From assembly GCF_001649575.2 (NCBI RefSeq), contig NC_051452.1:16217421-16281420 (forward strand): a stretch of DNA of 64,000 nucleotides, in the 5' to 3' direction. The position numbers and the translations under genes were made by a program. The stretch comes from Kryptolebias marmoratus (lineage: Eukaryota > Chordata > Actinopteri > Cyprinodontiformes > Rivulidae). Below the pieces are notes generated by a model. The model ran no database searches. It was not told where the DNA came from and saw only the letters and a program-made list of their open reading frames with translations. Below, piece by piece: positions 1 through 10,300 of the stretch (positions are counted from its first letter, which is position 1; each line of letters opens with the position of its first letter).

Positions 1-582
1 AAGTCCTCCCTGGAGGCCGACAGGCGTACGGGAGACTGCTCACGAGGAGGAAACGCTCCAGGGAACAGCGGGCGCTCCTTCTCTCTGGATGTTGTGGGGG
101 GGGACATGCTCCTCTTGGACTTCTCCTTCTCTTTTTCTTTCTTCTCCTTTTTCTTGGACTTCTCCTCTTTCTTGGACACATGTTTACGGCTTCGGTACAT
201 CTCTTCCTCCAGGTCGTCTTCAATTTCTTCTTCTTCAGCGTTTCTGCGGCCTTTCTCTTTGACAGACGGGTATGATGTCGAGTAGCTCGGCTCATCGCCC
301 CATTTTCCAAAGATGTCCCTGGCAGAGAGGGCGGATTTGACCTCTGACTCCTCGTCGATGCCCCTCTCTTTCAGGCCCTGTGACTTGAGGAACTCCTCCT
401 CTCCCGGGTCGAAGAAAGGCAGGACTTTGTCATCCTTTGACTCTGAGTATGAAGCTGCAGAGATGCTGAAGAGCTCTGAGGACTTGGAGCTTTTGTCAGG
501 TTCTCGATCTGCAGCCCCCTCCTTCTCACGGCTGTTCTCCTTCTCTGACGCCTGCTTTTTGCTTTTATTCTCAGCCATGAAC
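1..582 (-). CDS. thrap3: thrap3 exon 4 (partial, runs off left edge)
   Basis: On the minus strand the acceptor TTTCAG ends at 583 and the exon begins at 582. Its first G completes the AAG codon left by exon 3, followed by [20 protein letters not shown]. The frame stays open to base 1 for 193 further codons. It encodes a low-complexity region rich in Lys and Glu, with an acidic stretch [12 protein letters not shown], a [12 protein letters not shown] run, and then [12 protein letters not shown] and a proline-containing end with FPGAFPP. It is probably disordered. Plus-strand reading frames here are its antisense shadows. Confidence 0.85.
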
Positions 583-3500
583 CTGAAACAGAGACCTCAG
601 GTTTAATCTGATTCATGCAAGACGGATAAAAACAGTGACAGTGACATTATTTTATAGTTAGTGGACTTTAAAACATTACCACAATATCCTGAGAGAAAAT
701 GCATCAAAATGACAGAATAAACCAGGAAACATGCAACTTGTTTGTGTCAAAGCTTTTTAAACCCCGTCAGGAAGAAGCCTGACCTTCGATGCAAACAGTG
801 AGCTGGACTCTGGTTTCAGAACCAGAACCGGATGTTTGAAGCAGGTTAAACATGTAAAAATTTGGACGTACTTTTTGAAGGCGGCAGAAATCACAGTACT
901 GTCTCCAGCTTTGGTGTCTTCCTTTGAGAAGAAGCCGAAGCCGCTGAACGAGGCCGTCTGTCCGGACTTGGAGGGACTCTTTGACGGAGGGGTCGACGAT
1001 CCGACGGTTTTCCAGAGAGGCCCGCCAGTCACGGGCCCCTTGCTGTCAGAGCCATCTTCTTTCTTGGCGTCCGGGCTGCCTCGTTTGGGGCTGGCGTCGT
1101 AGTCGATCCACTTCCCTCCAGACGCCTTCTCGATGACGTTGCCTTCTGCGGGCTGAGCGGGTTTCTCTGCCGGACTTTCTGGCTGCTTGTCTTTGGGCTC
1201 CTTGGAACCGGGCCGAGCCTTGTTGCTGCGGTGCCGTGGGGACGAGGACTGGGAGCGGGACCGCGAGGAGTAGCTGGAGCGCCTGGAGCGCCGAGATCGT
1301 CCCGAAGACGAGCGGTCAGAGAAGCGGGAGCGGCTCCGGCTGCCCGAACGCTTCTTGGGCGTGCGGGAGCGAGAGTGCCCCCTCCTGGGACTGTAGTGGT
1401 CCTGGCGGTCCTGGCGGTCCTGGCGATCCTGGCGGTCCTGGCGGTCGTGCCAGCCCCCTCCCCCTCCCCCGCCCTGCCAGTTGGACTTGTAGCCGTAGCC
1501 CCCTCCCCCTCCTCGGTTCTGGTAATGGCCGCGGGGGTAGTAGCCCCGGTTGCGGCCGCGGTACTGGTACGGCCGGCGGTAGCCGCGGTTGTAGCCTCTG
1601 AAGCCTCTTCTGTTGCTCTGATAGTCCCGGGAAGGATAATTTCTGTAGGTCGGGGTGTGAGAGCGGGAGCGGGACCGAGACCTGGAGCTGAAAACAAAAA
1701 GGAAAAGATGGTTAACCCCGTGACACAGCTCTGCAGTGATGCTGGTGTTGGATAAACATGTTGGTTGGATGTGAGACGGTGAGACAGCAGCAACCATCGG
1801 CTGTCTTTGCTGTGACCAGCTGATGGCAGCACCGTGTTTTTAAACTCCAACATCATCTGAACGGAGCAGCAGTTCTTCCATGTTTGCAGCAGCGTTTGAG
1901 TTTGAGTGAATCCGTTTAACAGAAAACAACAATAAGTTCATTTAAACCCACAGAGCGTTTCCTCTGAGAGGGACACAAACTAAACAGACACATTATTAAT
2001 CAGAGGCGTTTCTTTAGAGTTTCCTCCGTTAAGAAGTCCAGCGAGAATCAGGCCCACGCAGGCCAGCCTGTTGAGAAGAGGCTCCCACCTGTTCATGATG
2101 TTAAATATCTCGAAGATGTCCGACGGCTTCGTGTCTGAACGAAGGCAGGACAGTCAGAGCGAGCTGCTTTAACCTCCATCAGACAAATCATGGACATGTA
2201 GTCACACTGATCAGGTCAAACTCCAACAAGTTTTACTCTTCCTCTTCAAACAGCTCGATGACGCTCTTCATCCTCCTCCCAAAAGTAAATATGCAAAATA
2301 ATGCAAACCTGAGGGAATGTCCAGGAAAAGACTAACCAAACAGAAGAGCACGATTATATCTTCTTTTATTTTAACAAAGGTTCCCTGAGCTACGCTCCGT
2401 TTTATCACTATGGTACATTTCTTTATGAGACATTCCCCTCTCTGCAGACAGCACCAAAGGATCTGATTTTATTCCTTTAAAGTCCTCCTGAAACACAGCA
2501 GAGCTCTTCAAGAACCAACTGGAGGAAAGTTCAGATCCAAAGAATGATAACTTTAACAGCAACACAAAAACTGATGGGTTTCCAGATACAAAAGCTCCTA
2601 TTGGCTCAGTGAGCTGTCAATCAAAGATAAGGATGCTGGTTTTATTCCTAAACATGAACATCATTTTACTGAAACTGGATTAATGAGAGAGAACCAGAAA
2701 ACAGACAACTGCTGGATTCACCGAAGAAGTGATTTTTTTGGATTGTTTGGAGCTTTGTCAATAAGAACAGTATTTGTTTAGATAATAATCAGAGGATTTA
2801 CAGATGAGGAGCCACAGGAGTGGACCGTTGGTTCTGATTGTTGTGCTCAGAGAAGAAGAGTAAAAAACAAACTGATGACGGGCCACCAAGGAATCATTAA
2901 CACTCTAAAATCCTGACAAAAGATAAAAACAAACATTTCTGACGGCTGTTTCAAACCCAACCTGTTACAGACCGGGACATCCTCTTGTCCCGATCGGTTC
3001 TGATCGGTCTCAATAAGTCCTGATCGGTTCTGATCAGTCCCGATCGGTCCACAAACGGAGCTCCTCCTGGAGTCAAACATGTAAAACAAACCGGACTCAC
3101 CTGTAGTGACGTTTCCTGGATCTGGACCGGGAGTGGCTCCTGGATCGGGATCTGGAGTAGGATCTGGACCTGGACCTGGACCGGGGTCGTGATGGAGAAT
3201 CCGGAGCCTTTGACATTTTTGGACTCAGGTCAGTTCAAACTTCTGGTCCCTGCAAACAGAAACCGGGTCGTTAAAACGAGTCGTTAAGGAAACAGGAAAC
3301 TAATGTTTGTTTTGTTAAAGAAACACGTTGATCCGGTTCTGCTGCCGGGCCCGGCCGGGCCAGGACCTGAGCAGACCCACACCACCCTGAACCTAGCCGG
3401 CCCGGTTGTCTTCAGTCAGCCAGTGAACGACTCGGTCAGAAGTGATAAGGAGCGATGAAGGACGGATTTAAATCAGAGCCGTCTGAGTTTGTTTACCTGT

Positions 3501-5480
3501 TGTCAGCTGGTAAACAACAACAAAACAAACAGGAAATCAGCTGCAGATTAAAAGTCCATCCTGTCCAGCAGACATTTCAGACTACAAGTTGGCATCAAAA
3601 CAACAGTTCTGTTTGCAACAACCATGAAGTTTATGTTGCTCTAGAAACAATAAAATGCGTTTCTGTCTATAAAACACATTTTAACAAAAAAGGACAAAAA
3701 TGTTTAAGAAACAAGTTTTAAAAGCTGTTTGATTTTAAAGGAAAGCTGTAGTCCTCCTTTTAAAGAAAGAATCTGTTAGCTGGAATTTAACGATCCAGAA
3801 CATCTTTAGAAAGTTGGAGAAATCCAGAACATCAAACTAAACTCAGCTGATTTTATTCTACTATTTTTGATGTTTTCTCTGCAGCTGAACACAAAGACTT
3901 CAACAACATGGAAGACTTTTTGGGGTGAAACAGAAAATAAGATTTAATTTGTTCACTTTAGAATTTAAATCCTGGAGTCTTTCTGCAAACTGGACCGAGT
4001 CGGACTGGGTTCTGCTGCCTGGGTCCGGAGCAGCTTCAGTTATTCCTACAGCGCAGCAGGGAAAGCTGCTTCAGGGGAACCAGGAACTGGGGGTTGGTCC
4101 TGATCAATAAAGGAGGCCTTTTCACTGGATGTTTGGAGCTTCTGGTTGCTATGAGACAAACAGACTGAAGCTCTGCAGAGTTTCTGCCTCTTCCCACCAC
4201 CTCACTTTCTTCTTCTTCTGCCACAGGTTACAAAAAGACCACACCTGTGTGTCTCATCACACACCTGTGGTGTTAAAGCTCGCTGCAAAGTCAACAGGTC
4301 TCATATCAGTAGGTGATGTGTCCCGAGATTAAACATTAGCAGCATGTTTGTTTACCTCCAGAAACAGGAGGATGAAGTCTGACTGTTTTCATGGATTCAT
4401 CCTCAGAGTTTGTTGAGATAAAAGTGTTTTATTGACATTAAGTGTGTACCCGCATTTCAGAATTACATATCAATATATCTGGAAAATTGCTGGAATAAAC
4501 TCTTAGAAACTGAAAAACATCAATAACATGTTTGTTTTACTGAAAAATTAGATCCACTGTCAGCGATAAAACGATCAGAGAAAAACAGGCTATCAGATCG
4601 TGTGTGAGAGGTGTGTGTGTGTACACCCCCCCGACACACACACCCACACAAACCTCACACACCACTCTAAACGGAAGTAAAAACAGTCATAGATAATTTT
4701 AGCCTTTTCCATTTCATCACATCTCACCAACTCTAATAGCCCAGAACCAGAACCAGCACCAGAATCAGAACCTGCTCTATCATCAGACTAACTTGACCTG
4801 TTTAACCATCAAGCTAACCTGATCTGTTTAACCATCAAGCTAACCTGACCCGTTTAACCATCAGACTAACCTGATCTGGGTCATTATGTGCTGAAGACTT
4901 CCTGATTGGAAACCATTTCTGAGCTCAGATTTCCCATCATGAGCTCCTTTGGTTGGGAGGTTTGCTCCATGCAAACAACCACATGTGACAACAGAGACGA
5001 CATTAAGTCTTATTAACAACCACGGAGAAGACAAAGTCCACCAGCTTTACCACGCAGAGCTCGTCCAGCTGGTTTCTAGCAGCTAAAATAGCAAAAACAC
5101 AACAAACCATCTGAAAGAAAAGATTCAGAGTTCGGTTTGATTTAATACTACAGCCAAACGCTGCAGCAGCAGAACCATAAACCGATGAAACCGATCACTA
5201 GTATCGATAAGGCTCCCGCAGAATTCCACACAAATCACACGTTAAACCGGTGCTAACGTTACCTGCTTCTTATCAGAGCTACTAAATAAATCCTTACCTT
5301 TTCTTAGTCTTTCCGCAGCTGGACGGGTTCTGTTTGTCTGGATAAATGTTCGAAGGAGTAGCTGAAGCTTCCAGGCCGAACCGCCTGCACGTCCACTGCC
5401 TCCTTCCTGCTTCCTTTAGCCGAACCTGCGGATGTTAGCAGCTAGGCTAGCTTCTTAGCAGCTAGGCTAGCCTGTTAGCG
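1..5480 (-). CDS. thrap3: thrap3, thyroid hormone receptor-associated protein 3 (TRAP150), 5' part of gene
   Basis: THRAP3 is a nuclear-speckle RS-rich protein that associates with Mediator/TRAP and spliceosomal complexes and acts in pre-mRNA splicing, mRNA decay and the DNA-damage response (family knowledge). Four minus-strand exons join in phase: 5' UTR exon 5298 to about 5480, then 3249-3101, 1687-872 and 582 to beyond 1. About 504 codons are present. The order is an N-terminal SR/RS domain, a conserved Arg/Gly/Tyr block with the motif [18 protein letters not shown], a SPRRG block followed by more RS repeats, and then a Lys/Glu-rich region. The RGYRRPY/RGRNRG block resembles THRAP3 more than its paralogue BCLAF1. 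The C-terminal half lies outside the window. Fish can have two thrap3 copies and I cannot say which this is. Oddities are a glycine run and an RQD tandem insertion in exon 3. Confidence 0.88.
872..1687 (-). CDS. thrap3: thrap3 exon 3, RS and RGY-rich region
   Basis: The acceptor is TGTTTTCAG at 1697-1688 and the donor AAAAA|GTACGT is at 872/871. It enters in phase 2 (AG+C gives Ser) and encodes [19 protein letters not shown], then the conserved block with [21 protein letters not shown] glycine run, the tandem RQD repeat, SPRRG, a second RS domain and a Pro/Ser region ending SAAFKK follow. RS dipeptides imply SR-protein kinase targets and speckle localisation (family knowledge). GC content is clearly higher than in the flanking introns. 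Confidence 0.9.
1396..1451 (-). repeat. 9-bp coding tandem repeat, (Arg-Gln-Asp)n in thrap3
   Basis: About six 9-bp units of the plus-strand form cctggcggt encode [15 protein letters not shown] on the minus strand, directly before HYSPRRG. One unit carries gat instead of ggt. From memory, the human protein has a short non-repeated segment here, so this looks like a lineage-specific expansion. It is followed by a C-rich (plus strand) Gly-coding run to about 1520. Confidence 0.9.
1688..3100 (-). other. thrap3 intron 2
   Basis: The intron lies between donor CAG|GTGAG (3101/3100) and acceptor TTTTCAG (1688). I see no coding exon, RNA gene or recognisable mobile element in it. At about 2990-3055 there is a short degenerate run of units like gatcggttct, too diverged to give a clear period. 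Confidence 0.75.
3101..3249 (-). CDS. thrap3: thrap3 exon 2, start codon and first RS domain
   Basis: The acceptor TTTGCAG places the exon start at 3249, followed by a 33-nt leader and ATG at 3216-3214 with A at -3. The coding part reads [18 protein letters not shown] and continues in RS dipeptides to RKRHYR, where CAG|GTGAG is the donor (phase 2). The MSK start and immediate RS domain fit THRAP3, which also begins MSK. No upstream ATG lies in the leader. Confidence 0.88.
3250..5297 (-). other. thrap3 intron 1
   Basis: This is an intron in the 5' UTR from donor AAAG|GTAAGG (5298/5297) to acceptor at 3250. It contains a 26-bp tandem repeat (listed separately) and a GT/CA-rich stretch near 4600-4650. 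I saw nothing coding. Small open frames at 3455-3721 and 3925-4332 lack any protein-like pattern I can recognise. Confidence 0.7.
4781..4876. repeat. 26-bp tandem repeat, about 3.7 units
   Basis: Three near-identical 26-bp units containing tttaaccatcaagctaacct occur at 4799, 4825 and 4851, with a partial, more diverged unit before them. They are preceded by a short (ccagaa)n-like run from 4741. The array is intronic. Confidence 0.9.
5298..5480 (-). other. thrap3: thrap3 exon 1, noncoding 5' UTR exon
   Basis: A strong minus-strand donor AAAAG|GTAAGG sits at 5298/5297, downstream of a CpG-containing region. No open frame leads from it into exon 2's ATG, so it is read as 5' UTR. The transcription start is not visible; the left limit is fixed by the donor and the right limit is a guess. 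Confidence 0.55.
5435..5471. repeat. 17-bp direct duplication at the thrap3 5' end
   Basis: TTAGCAGCTAGGCTAGC occurs at 5435-5451 and again, identically, at 5455-5471. Each contains the partial palindrome GCTAGGCTAGC. It lies at or just upstream of the inferred first exon. Confidence 0.9.
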
Positions 5481-5750
5481 TCCGTCAACAAACAGGGGGA
5501 CAAACCGGAAGCCAGGTGTTTCCCTCCTCGGTTCTGTTCCATAAAATGCAACTAAACACGTATCTACCTGTTCACCAACTGTGATCAACTGTTCACTTTT
5601 CACGGTAACGACGTTTAATCGTCGCTAACGACCGAGCACGAACGAACGCTACAATCGGACGGTTCGGCGAAATCACGCGAGACTTCGGTTGAGCAGCAGC
5701 GCGTGAGCGTGAAGACAGCAGAAAGTGGGTCAAAGAGAAAAACTGCGAAA
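5481..5750 (-). promoter_or_regulatory. CpG-rich promoter region of thrap3
   Basis: CpG dinucleotides are dense, especially 5600-5710 (runs such as cggtaacgacg and cgaacgaacgc), in a window otherwise poor in CpG. The cluster stops abruptly near 5720, where AT-rich sequence begins. It lies directly upstream of the noncoding exon on the minus strand, as expected for a CpG-island promoter without an obvious TATA box. Confidence 0.6.
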
Positions 5751-7306
5751 AGTTTAAAAAAGACATGACTGCATAAATACTAAAAAACAAAAGTTAAATA
5801 CTATAATAAAAGAAATAAACTAAGAAGGACTGAAATGAAAAACCTCCAAAATAAAACAAAAAGACCCTAATAAATCAGAAAACAATTTTAACTGCTGAAA
5901 ACTCCTTGTTTTCAATTCAATTGACTAAATTAATTTATTTGATGATATGTATATAATACACACCAAAATAAATATTTTAGTGTGCAAAAAAAATAAAAAA
6001 TAAATCTGAATAATAAGTATTTTATATTCTATATTTGCTTCGCTTTGAATTTGCAGTCTTCATATATCTTTGATCAGTTAAATCTCAGAACCCTTCAGAC
6101 GGCCCCAGAACCCTTCAGACGGCCCCAGAACCCTNCTGGGTCTCCCTGCTTAGGCTGCTGCCCCCGCGACCCGACCCCGGATAAGCGGAAGAAAATGGAT
6201 GGATGGATGGATCTTCAGTGTGGTTTTTCAGTCTTCACATTTGGAGCTGTAGCGTTGGATGTTTTTTGTCATAGGAGAGCTACCATGAAGGTGTCAAATT
6301 ACAGAAGCTAAAGGGCTTGAGATACCTATGACAAAATTAAAAAGGGTTTGAGGCCAATTCTGGATACCTGCAACAACTCTATGACTATTTTAAAAGAGAA
6401 TCAGTTGCAATTTTTTAAAAAATAATGATTGACCATTGTTCTGGTTATACATGAACTTTAGGGGCTGTAACCTTGGATGTTTTCTGAATGACCCCAGATC
6501 TCAGGACATTTAAAAATACAGATTATTCAAACTAGGCATTACGCTCCAAAATGAACTATGTATGCCTTAAAACACAAGAATGGTAGTCTGTGCTTTCTCT
6601 GCAAGCAGCATCAGCTTCACTTTACTTGTATGTATAATCTGCAGCACATACGTAAATTCACACTGCAGCTGAGCAACTACAGAGTGTTTTTTCCCCACAA
6701 GATTGTCATTTAATATCACCAGAATGAGCCCAGTTCAGCTCACGGAAAATATGAACATTTCTGTGTGTGACACTGTACATAAACTTGTTCGGTATTCTGT
6801 GTTTGTGATTTGCAAATGTTGGACTGTATGGGTTGAGTTAGACTGAGTTTGAGGGCCTCCAAATTTCCCAGATACCAATCTCAGAAGGTGTGTAGGAGCA
6901 AGTTCAATCCGGAAGGCGTAAAGGATCTATTGGTATCATGGTATCAGGCACTCTAGGACACCCTTAAAGCTGTTTTCAGTGCCAAAGAGTGTGTGTAACA
7001 CTCTGGGTGGCTATGGCTCAGTGGTGAGTAATCTTTCAATCTGAAGATGGGTGATGTGTGTTGATGTGCCTTAGGCATTGCACCTGATGTGCCCAGATGT
7101 GCTCATGTCTTTGTAACTGCCTTAATAAAATAAGATTGCACTGTAAAATCTGCAATAGCTCTTATTTTTAGCAGTAAATAAAACCCTACATTTTTAGAAG
7201 TTTAAATGTGTTTTTTCATCATAAATAATAATCTGTGTGTCCTTTAACTTCTCTCCTCTCCTTCGCTGACCAATTGCCTCCCTGTCTTCCCGTCTGTTTG
7301 CCACAG
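5751..7306. other. AT-rich spacer between thrap3 promoter and dmd exon 19
   Basis: It holds a Rex3-type LINE end at about 6095-6215 with a single N at 6135. I recognise nothing else. The last part is the 3' portion of dmd intron 18, ending in a pyrimidine-rich tract (ctctcctctcc, then cctgtcttcccgtctg) and CCACAG. No dmd exon 18 is present. Confidence 0.6.
6095..6215 (+). mobile_element. Rex3/RTE-type LINE 3' end with (GATG)n tail, interrupted by one N
   Basis: The stretch ctgggtctccctgcttaggc through ggataagcggaagaaaatgg followed by ggatggatgg matches, in reverse, the end of the longer Rex3-like copy at 51233-51600. Left of the N a 21-bp unit containing cccagaacccttcagacgg is repeated. The N may be a collapsed gap. 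A (GATG)n tail is the known hallmark of Rex3 in fish. Confidence 0.75.
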
Positions 7307-7385
7307 GCCATCGACAGAGAGCGACCAGAGAAGTACAGAAAGCTCCAGGAGGCAACGCGCACGGCACAGACCCTCGTTGAGCAAG
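7307..7385 (+). CDS. dmd: dmd exon 19
   Basis: CCACAG|GCC at 7306/7307 and CAAG|GTACAC at 7385/7386. The 79 nt encode [20 protein letters not shown] and then QTLVEQ, ending in phase 1. Human exon 19 is 88 nt and also ends in phase 1; the fish exon lacks three codons at its 3' end. It belongs to the late part of spectrin repeat R4. Confidence 0.93.
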
Positions 7386-10300
7386 GTACACACATGCTCA
7401 TTCACAGGCATGCACACCCCGTCTGTCCCCATGGCAACACTTCCACCTGTCCCACCCTCTCTCCTCGTCTCCATAGAAACACAGATAGAGAGACACACAG
7501 GAAGAGAAAGGGACAGAGATGTATCTTTGTGTGTGTCCTCACCTCTGTCCTTGTGCAATTCTTGGCATTCCTCTAAGCAGAGAAAAGCTAGATTTTGACT
7601 TTTCACTTCTCTCTCTTTTTTTTTTTTTTTTGCTTTAACCTTCTTCGGAACAAAACACACAAAAAAATGTTAAACTCTATAGTTAGCAGCGTTTCCTATA
7701 TGTTTCTGGTTCAGAAGGGTTTATTGGAACAGATTTTTTTTTTTTGATGGTCAACGAGACAATTTAACAGCAATAAATTTAACATTTGAATAGTAACACT
7801 TTAAGAGACAAGAAAATAAAAAAACTGGAATTTCAAAACTAATAACTTTGATAATATGAATGTTCTCTCATCAAAATGTTACTACAGTGATAAAACTCCT
7901 AAATCTTGTCAGTGAAAGAGTGTTTTGCCTATATTTAACTTTTTGATATTCATTAGGGTGTGAGGATTCCGGTTTTGGTTCCGGTTCGGGTTTTTGTTGT
8001 GTTTCTTTTGGTTCGTCTTTTTTTGGGTTTTGGCACACCTGTATATGATTTTCATGATTATGTTTGTTTTGTATTTAAGGGCACTTGTGTTTTCAGTTTG
8101 TGTCGGGTCCTCGTCGTATCATGCGTTCTATCACATCCTGTCACGTCTGGCCATGTATCTACGTTTTTGGAATCAAGAAAGTGTCTACGTTCACCATTAA
8201 AGAGGTTTTTTCTTACCTGCTGCTCTCTGGTCCTCTTCGCTCCCGTTGGAACCGTGAACCTTGACAGTAGGACCCGACCACAACTATGGACCAGGCAGTA
8301 GGAGTGTTCTTGGACCAGGCGGCGAGGGAGCTTTTTGGTCCCTTCCATGAAGAGTGTTCGAGTTTTCGTGCCACAGTGAGAAGGTACTGTGGAGCGAGAA
8401 TTGGCAGTAAGGCTGCCTCACCAACTCCTCTGATGGTCGAGGAGTGTGTTCGGGCTGCTCAGGCCCTCGTGGACGTAGCACTCTTTCTCCCTTGGGTGGG
8501 GACGCTCCCCGGAATGAAGGCGGTGCTCTGCGAGGCCAGAGAAGACATCTCACGTTGGCGCTCCTGGCGATGGACCCCGTTTGTGGCGTCACCGTCACCT
8601 GTGTCTAGTGTGCCCGCGGCTGAACCCAAAGAGTCCGTGGCTGAACCCAAAGTGTTCGCGGCTGAACCGGAAGAGTCCGCGGCCGAACCCGAGGTGTCAG
8701 CGGCCGAATTCAGCGTGTCAGTGGCCGATGTTTCAAATGGCCGAACCATTTGAAACATCTTATAAAACTTAACAGGCTTTTTTAATATTGCTAAACTGAG
8801 TTCATAAACACTTGAAAAGTTGCATTAAACTCTCCTTTGCAGCACTATATCCACATACTGCACCTACTAATCAGAGAAAAAAAATATCATTGAACACTGT
8901 AAAGAGCATCACCAAATATCAACTATGGTTCAAAAGTACAATAATTAGACTGGTGATAGTAAGACATCTGTTTAAGGGAATAGAGACAAACCATGTAATC
9001 TACAGTATGCAGAAAAACCTTCTTCCTGCATAATGATTATCTCCAGAAATTCAGAATAAACCAAAAGAAGGATCAAATATTTACTGCATAGGATACTTAA
9101 TAGAATTATGAGGCTCAATACATTGCTTCCATGCAACATCACTACACTCGGCATCAAAATTAGCTATAGGACAGTTTTATCTTTCAATTTTATCGTAATT
9201 TTGAAGTGAAACTATGGTCGCAAAAACATCAACGATTATGGGAATGCCTGAAGCTTTCCCCTTAGCTGTAACAAGTTTGTTATCATCAACTTTTAGTCTC
9301 ATTTTGTCCCATACCCATCCACAACATTGATGATTCACTGCTTCCAGCAATTTGTTGGCTTTAAGTTATTCAAAAGCATAAACACTAGTTTTATTTATAA
9401 CCTAATTAAAAACGGCTATGTAAGTCAGTGCACGTAGCGATTTTTAGTAGTTGGACATTTTTCTTCTTACAAGTTGGTACGAGTTCTATCCTCCAATCAA
9501 GAGAAACATCTTATTTCTCACCCTACTTTGTGTATCCAGTCCATTTTAGTAATGTTTTTTTAGATCCACAGTCCACTAGCGGAACAAATCAGAGCCGGGC
9601 CGGGGGCAGGGCAAATGACCGAGCCCTTTATACCCAAATAATAAAACTCATGATAACATAATTTTACAACATACACATGCCTGCGACAGCGGGGCTTACA
9701 AGCTTCAGCACCACGGAGAGCGACTATGTCATTTTGAAGTGCATCAAACGGACATGAAGTATAACAAACCAAGAGAACAACACTAATGTTGGGCTAAATG
9801 GTCACTAATGATAAAACAACACAAATTCAAAGCAGTTCAGCACCATGGATAGCGATCAGATCATTGACACCCACTTTATCTGTTTCAATTCAGAGCCTGT
9901 ATCAATAGCTATAAAGTTTAGTAAAACTGGCCAAGCTGCCCACATGTTCACAAACACAATTTCACTATGAGGTACTTTAGGCCTGCTTACCACTATTTGA
10001 AGGGCATACGATGAGCCTTGTGCTCTGTGAACTCATCCATGATGCTCTGTATGTCCATCTTCTTTGCTCTCTCATTCTCTATGGACAACATTGTATATTA
10101 GCCCAGCCGCCTGGCTTATATCCCCTCTTTTCTCTGTTGGTGGTATAGCAGTACCGCCGTACTGGCAGTTTTGGTGGGCCACCAAAAAAAGTCAGGTTCA
10201 TCTCCAGGACGACAAACAAAATGTGTGTCCAGTTTTTGTAACTTTGCTTTTCCTTGCTCTCTTTTTTCCTTTTCTTTTGGCTTAGCCGATCCACTTTTAT

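Larger units (their letters stand above)
7959..8760 (+). mobile_element. LTR-retrotransposon-like fragment with a gag-like reading frame
   Basis: A candidate LTR begins TGTGAGGATTCC near 7959, includes a ccattaaag polyadenylation-like signal at about 8195, and ends CTTGACA at 8266. Directly after it, at 8286, a 155-codon frame starts [18 protein letters not shown]. Its last third is an acidic repeat of the type [12 protein letters not shown], five 24-bp units. A short LTR-like block followed closely by an ORF beginning with Met-Asp suggests the 5' end of a Gypsy-like element, but no capsid zinc knuckle, protease or RT is present. It is truncated at a perfect 14-bp hairpin (8727-8759). It could also be an orphan repeat; the family is uncertain. 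Confidence 0.45.

Noticed and set aside
94..606. Plus-strand frames opposite thrap3 exon 4
   Set aside because: They are antisense readings of a low-complexity Lys/Glu/Ser exon, with Ser/Phe-rich products and no gene context.
1231..1755. Plus-strand 174-codon and 121-codon frames opposite thrap3 exon 3
   Set aside because: GC-rich antisense shadows of the RS and Gly-rich exon; the minus strand has the splice sites and the conserved protein.
1..3216. BCLAF1 as the identity of the minus-strand gene
   Set aside because: BCLAF1 shares the RS domain, but the [18 protein letters not shown] block and MSK start fit THRAP3 better.
7617..7631. Poly-T run as a polymerase III terminator
   Set aside because: No tRNA or other pol III gene lies upstream; it is a simple T-run in an intron.
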